Source: an archaeon (GTDB lineage Archaea; Thermoproteota; Bathyarchaeia; TCS64). Taken from it: a stretch of 9,018 nt of DNA. Of the stretch, positions 5,891 through 9,018 are shown in pieces. Position 1 is the first letter of the stretch. Every line of letters starts with the position of its first letter. The stretch covers positions 1-9,018 of the forward strand of contig JAHLLU010000063.1 of assembly GCA_020444005.1 (NCBI GenBank), given 5' to 3'. The notes under the pieces were generated by a model. The model was not told the origin of the DNA. It did no database searches and was given only the letters and a program-made list of their open reading frames with translations. The position numbers and the translations under genes are program-made.

Positions 5891-7465
5891 TTGACTGTAG
5901 GGCTACACTTGACAGTCTACACTGAGCTAATTGAGCGGATGGCAAACAGAGGCGATCTCGATGGCGTCATCCAGTTAGCAGCTTGGGTAGCCGAGAATGA
6001 TGGAAAAAACGAGACTATTGCTAAACAGTTAATCAAGATAGCTGAGGCACAGACTATTGCAGCGCCTTCGCAGATGAGAAATTTATACGAGATAGCCGAG
6101 AAACTGAGCCAGACAAAGAAATCTCATCAGACCGCCATCAAGAATCAAGAAAAATACACTCTCATAAAACCTTCCACTACAGAGACGCGGAAGGAGATTT
6201 TCCCGAATACAATGGATAATCACCTAAGCTATGCCCGATTTTATAGTTCGCTAGATAAACAAGAGGACGCCGAGTATCATCACATCAAGGCTATCGAAGT
6301 GAGTGGCGGTTCATCGGAGGCGTATATCAGCTACGCTCAGTACCTTGAGAAAAATGAAAGAATCGATGATGCCATCAACCAGTATCTTGAGGCATTAAAC
6401 ATCGATCCAAGCGATCCCACGGTCCACAACAACTTGGGGCTCCTCTACTATCAGACGAATAAACTGGAGGAAGCATCTAACCACCTGAAGGAATCACTTG
6501 TGCTGGACCCTGATCCCACAGCCATGAACAACCTAGCAAACATATTCACCGATATGGAGAAACAGGAAGATGCAGAGAAACTCTACAAACAGAGTCTCAA
6601 GATAAGCCCAGATAACCCTGATACCCTCAATAATTACGCTCTTCTCCTCTGGAGCTTGAAACGCAGCGATGAGGCCGATATGTACTTCAGACAAGCTATC
6701 GATCTAAGTCCAGAAGATCTAACCTACAGACGCAACTATATCAAGTTCCTCGCAGAGGAAAAACAATACAATGAAGCCAACAGACAGTTCGAGTATCTTA
6801 GCATCACTGAACCCACCGACCCTGAGTTATATCTAAGCCGAGGCGTAGTCCTCTTCAAGCTGGGGAAACTCGATGAAGCCGAAAAAATGCTCCGTGAGGC
6901 GCTACATCTGAACCCAGATAACTCTGATATTCATCTGCACTACGCTATGCTGTTAACAAAAAAGAACAGCCTTGTAACCGCGGAAGCCCACTATGTGAAA
7001 GCCATTGAAATAGCGCCAAAGAACTTGAACGCTTGTCTCGCTTATGGCTTTTTTTTAGCGAACCATCAACGCTATGATGAGGCGGAGGAAAAATATCTCA
7101 AAGCCATAGAATTGGACCCAAAATCACCAGATCCACGCCTCTATTATGCCCGTTTACTCGTAGACACACGTCGCGACGAGGAAGCCGAGAACCAGTTATT
7201 CGAGGGCCTGGAATACTCGCCAAACGACCCTGAGTTGAACCTCTACTATGCTCAATTCTTATCCAGACAGAAGAGACCCCAGCAAGCGGACCGCCATTTC
7301 CAGATAGCCCTAGAACAGGACCCAAATAACGCGAGAGCCCATTTTAGCTACGGAATTCATCTAAGCAGCCATGGCATGAAGGAAAACGCCCGGAAACACC
7401 TTGAAAAGGCGGTTGAGCTTGATCCTCAGTATCAGTCATTAGTGAAATCCGCTATGGACCTCTGA
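5891..7465 (+). CDS. Tetratricopeptide repeat protein with 12 TPRs
   Basis: A 524-residue protein. An alpha-helical N-terminal region (about 1-108, with ELIERMANRGDLDGVIQLA and a Lys/Thr-rich linker) is followed by 12 consecutive TPR units from about residue 109 to 516, each 33-34 residues with the W/L-G/Y-A-P pattern. Examples are EEKYLKAIELDPKS and HFQIALEQDPNN. Such arrays form a superhelical scaffold for protein binding; no enzymatic domain, signal peptide or membrane segment is seen, so it is probably a cytosolic adaptor. Several repeats carry a Y-A-x-x-L first helix, which suggests recent internal duplication at the protein level. TTG 5891 is preceded by AGAGG (5882-5886, 4 nt gap). TTG 5909 and ATG 5939 are alternatives, so the start is uncertain by about 16 residues. 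It follows the C39-like peptidase by 36 nt, suggesting an operon. Coding-strand G+T is flat (about 45% to 40%). Confidence 0.85.
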   Translation: MTVGLHLTVYTELIERMANRGDLDGVIQLAAWVAENDGKNETIAKQLIKIAEAQTIAAPSQMRNLYEIAEKLSQTKKSHQTAIKNQEKYTLIKPSTTETRKEIFPNTMDNHLSYARFYSSLDKQEDAEYHHIKAIEVSGGSSEAYISYAQYLEKNERIDDAINQYLEALNIDPSDPTVHNNLGLLYYQTNKLEEASNHLKESLVLDPDPTAMNNLANIFTDMEKQEDAEKLYKQSLKISPDNPDTLNNYALLLWSLKRSDEADMYFRQAIDLSPEDLTYRRNYIKFLAEEKQYNEANRQFEYLSITEPTDPELYLSRGVVLFKLGKLDEAEKMLREALHLNPDNSDIHLHYAMLLTKKNSLVTAEAHYVKAIEIAPKNLNACLAYGFFLANHQRYDEAEEKYLKAIELDPKSPDPRLYYARLLVDTRRDEEAENQLFEGLEYSPNDPELNLYYAQFLSRQKRPQQADRHFQIALEQDPNNARAHFSYGIHLSSHGMKENARKHLEKAVELDPQYQSLVKSAMDL

Positions 7466-7488
7466 TATTCTCCCCGGAGTAAGTATGT

Positions 7489-7504
7489 GTGTAACTTGTT
7501 ACAC
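7489..7504. promoter_or_regulatory. Perfect palindrome upstream of the ftsZ promoter
   Basis: GTGTAAC (7489-7495), TT, GTTACAC (7498-7504) form a perfect 16-bp inverted repeat. It ends 11 bp before the TATAAA at 7516-7521, just upstream of where TFB would contact DNA. This position and symmetry fit a dimeric transcription-factor site controlling ftsZ. No T-run follows, and a 2-nt loop is unsuitable for an RNA hairpin, so terminator function for the TPR gene is less likely. Confidence 0.55.
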
Positions 7505-7513
7505 CTACACAAT

Positions 7514-7553
7514 CCTATAAACCAAAATCAATGAATTATCTTCAATCAGGTGA
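7514..7553 (+). promoter_or_regulatory. ftsZ promoter and Shine-Dalgarno
   Basis: CCTATAAACC (7514-7523) contains TATAAA at 7516-7521, predicting a start site near 7542-7548. AGGTGA (7548-7553) is an archaeal Shine-Dalgarno complementary to the 16S rRNA end, 9 nt before ATG 7563, and fixes the ftsZ start. If transcription starts at the expected distance, the leader is only about 15-20 nt. Confidence 0.6.
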
Positions 7554-7562
7554 AAATACTCA

Positions 7563-8630
7563 ATGACAGTTGAAATCGAAGTGGCGCCTCACGCAGTCCC
7601 AGCAAAAAGCATAGAGGACATCGCAAAGGAAGCCACACCAAAAATAGCGATTCTTGGCGTAGGTGGTGGCGGAAGCAACATGGTTACCTGGATGGACAAA
7701 AAAGTCATCGGCGCCCGCACAGTAGCACTCAACAGCGACGCACAGCACCTAACAACAAGCAAGGCAGGGAGCAGGGTTCTCCTCGGATATAATCTATGTG
7801 GAGGTCTCGGCTGCGGTGGTTTCCCAGAACAGGGAGCAAAGGCAGCGGAGGAATCAGCCCAAGAGATCGAGCAAGCAATAGGAGACGCAAACCTCGTCTT
7901 CGTAACATCTGCACTAGGCGGTGGAACAGGCACAGGCGCTTCCCCAATCGTTGCGAAAGTAGCACGAGAGCTTGGAGCACTCACCATCGGCGTTGTCACC
8001 ATCCCCTTCAACGTCGAGGGAACAAGAGTAAACAAAGCAAAGAAGGGTCTTAGCAGCCTCGTAGATATCTGTGATAGCGTCATAGTCATTGACAACAATG
8101 AGCTAAGAAACCTAGCCGGAAAACTCCCCGTAAGGGAAGCATTCGCAGTGGTAAACGCAAGGGTCACAGACTTCATCAACAACATGACCGAGACACTCAG
8201 CGTACCAGGTATCATGAACCTAGACTTCGCAGACATCAAGGCAATCATGATGGGCGGCGGAATCTGCGCCATCGGCTTCGGCGAGGGCAGCGGAGGAACC
8301 AAGGTAGAGGACGCGGTCAACAGGGCACTAGACAACCAGCTCCTAGACATTGAGGACATTGGTGTCGCACGCGGCGCACTCGTTCACATCGAGGGCGGTG
8401 AGGATATGACCCTGGAAGAGGTCAATAGAGCTGGAGAACTTGTCTTGGATAGCATCAACAAGGATGCACGTGTAGTCTGGGGTAGCAAGATTAACCCAGC
8501 GCTTGACGGCAAGATAAGGGCAACAGTTGTACTCGCTGGTGTAGAGAGCCCATTCCTTTTGGCTGAGAAGAAATCAGTCACAGTGAAGAAAGCTAATACT
8601 GCAAAGAAATCAAGCAAGAAGAAAGCTTAA
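7563..8630 (+). CDS. ftsZ: Cell division GTPase FtsZ
   Basis: This 355-residue tubulin-superfamily GTPase polymerises at mid-cell as the division ring. Nucleotide-binding elements are complete: the T1 loop GVGGGGSN (32-39), NSDAQHL (57-63), the T3 loop GGLGCGGFPEQG (80-91), the tubulin signature GGGTGTG (119-125) and the T5-T6 region. The T7 loop NLDFAD (219-224) supplies the catalytic Asp residues to the neighbouring subunit. About 26 residues precede the GTPase core. The last 20 residues are a Lys-rich tail (nine Lys) instead of an obvious conserved hydrophobic C-terminal peptide. Archaeal FtsZ rings are usually tethered to the membrane by SepF; no sepF is visible here, and I cannot assign FtsZ1 versus FtsZ2 by eye. 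The ATG is supported by AGGTGA. Coding-strand G+T rises from about 42% to 51%. It is convergent with a histidine kinase 10 bp away. Confidence 0.95.
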   Translation: MTVEIEVAPHAVPAKSIEDIAKEATPKIAILGVGGGGSNMVTWMDKKVIGARTVALNSDAQHLTTSKAGSRVLLGYNLCGGLGCGGFPEQGAKAAEESAQEIEQAIGDANLVFVTSALGGGTGTGASPIVAKVARELGALTIGVVTIPFNVEGTRVNKAKKGLSSLVDICDSVIVIDNNELRNLAGKLPVREAFAVVNARVTDFINNMTETLSVPGIMNLDFADIKAIMMGGGICAIGFGEGSGGTKVEDAVNRALDNQLLDIEDIGVARGALVHIEGGEDMTLEEVNRAGELVLDSINKDARVVWGSKINPALDGKIRATVVLAGVESPFLLAEKKSVTVKKANTAKKSSKKKA

Positions 8631-8655
8631 TCCCCAAATTTTATACAATTTTTCT
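8631..8655 (+). terminator. T-rich gap, possible ftsZ terminator
   Basis: The ftsZ stop is followed by CCCCAAATTTTATACAATTTTTCTT, with T4 and T5 runs on the plus strand, suitable for archaeal T-run termination. The second half lies inside the 3' end of the convergent kinase gene. No hairpin is seen. Confidence 0.3.
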
Positions 8656-9018
8656 TATCGGTAAGACAAGTCTGAAAGTAGTTCCTTTACTGCTTGAAGA
8701 CTTTATGCCCAATGAACCACCGGCTGTCTCCGCGGCGTTCTTACAGAATGCAAGTCCTAACCCACTGTGTCCTTCCTTGGTGCTGTTGAATGGCTTGAAT
8801 ATGGTCTCTTGTCTTTCTTCTGGTATGCCTGAGCCAGTATCGCTGATGTCTACGTAGACTTCCTCTTTCCTAGCTGTTACCTTGACTCCTAGTGAGCCTC
8901 CTCCCGGCATCGCCTCAACCGCGTTCTGTAATAGGTTGTCTATTATTCGAGTGAAGATCTCTTCATCCAACTCGACAATTACTAAACCTTCATCGTACTG
9001 GGTCTTGAGTCTGATATT
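8641..9018 (-). CDS. Sensor histidine kinase, C-terminal ATPase domain (partial at right edge)
   Basis: The minus-strand frame is open from the window edge to TAA at 8641-8643, giving 125 residues of a longer protein. Codons upstream of the TTG at 8970 continue without a stop and complete the domain (YDEGLVIVELDEEIF), so that TTG is not the true start. All HATPase_c boxes are present: N box DNLLQNAVEAM (27-37), G1 DTGSGIP (60-66), F box IFKPFNSTK (73-81) and G2 GHSGLGLAF (83-91). The domain binds ATP and phosphorylates a conserved His in a dimerisation helix that must lie beyond the edge, as must any sensor domain. The protein ends directly after the ATPase fold, as in orphan or hybrid-free kinases. 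The partner regulator is not visible. It is convergent with ftsZ across 10 bp, and no functional link is implied. Confidence 0.9.
   Translation of the reverse strand, partial: NIRLKTQYDEGLVIVELDEEIFTRIIDNLLQNAVEAMPGGGSLGVKVTARKEEVYVDISDTGSGIPEERQETIFKPFNSTKEGHSGLGLAFCKNAAETAGGSLGIKSSSSKGTTFRLVLPIRKIV

Noticed and set aside
5891..7465. Possible DNA tandem repeat or recombination array in the TPR gene
   Set aside because: The 12 repeats are visible at protein level, but neighbouring units have diverged strongly in nucleotide sequence, so no DNA repeat array exists.
7471..7480. CTCC-CC-GGAG as terminator hairpin after the TPR gene
   Set aside because: The arms are 4 bp with a 2-nt loop and no T-run follows; too weak to call.
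7589..8359. 256-codon open frame antisense to ftsZ
   Set aside because: ftsZ in the opposite strand has complete GTPase motifs. The antisense frame is a Ser/Pro/Leu-rich shadow with no family pattern.
8641..8970. Stand-alone 109-residue ATPase protein starting at TTG 8970
   Set aside because: The frame stays open to the window edge and upstream codons complete the ATPase fold, so this is the end of a longer kinase.

Overview
The window looks like chromosomal DNA from an archaeon. The evidence is archaeal TATA elements 25-60 bp ahead of several genes, a GGTGA Shine-Dalgarno ahead of ftsZ, frequent TTG starts, and a CDKAL1/e-MtaB-type tRNA methylthiotransferase rather than the bacterial type. 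A cell with FtsZ, a histidine kinase, large TPR proteins and moderate GC would fit an Asgard (for example Thorarchaeia-like) or other mesophilic lineage. That placement is inference only.

Layout, left to right. (1) Positions 1-162 hold the C-terminal end of an adenosine deaminase (+). It is followed by a small PHP-family phosphoesterase (210-869, +), and a perfect 21-bp inverted repeat lies over the junction. (2) A 97-residue hypothetical protein (866-1159, -) meets the PHP gene tail to tail with a 4-nt overlap. (3) A roughly 390-bp non-coding stretch (1160-1548) holds a direct repeat/hairpin cluster, then an extremely G-poor A+C-rich leader with duplicated TATA-like boxes. (4) A t6A37 tRNA methylthiotransferase (1549-2829, +) overlaps, again by 4 nt tail to tail, an imidazolonepropionase-like amidohydrolase (2826-4292, -). 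(5) A short divergent promoter region leads to a GNAT acetyltransferase (4365-4871, +). (6) A membrane-anchored C39-like cysteine peptidase (4970-5854, +) is followed 36 nt later by a 12-repeat TPR protein (5891-7465, +), probably one transcription unit. (7) ftsZ (7563-8630, +) has a clear archaeal promoter with a perfect 16-bp palindrome upstream. (8) The C-terminal ATPase domain of a sensor histidine kinase (8641-9018, -) runs off the right edge.

These are mostly independent housekeeping genes: nucleoside salvage, tRNA modification, cell division, signalling and acetylation. The peptidase/TPR pair is the only likely functional cassette besides the add/PHP neighbourhood. No mobile element, CRISPR array, tRNA or rRNA was seen.

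The most unusual signal is compositional. In five genes the coding strand is G+T-poor near the 5' end (32-42%) and G+T-rich near the 3' end (51-58%). The peptidase and TPR genes do not show this. Inverted repeats placed just upstream of TATA-like elements for the PHP gene and ftsZ are candidate regulator sites. I see no clear new defence or biosynthetic system.
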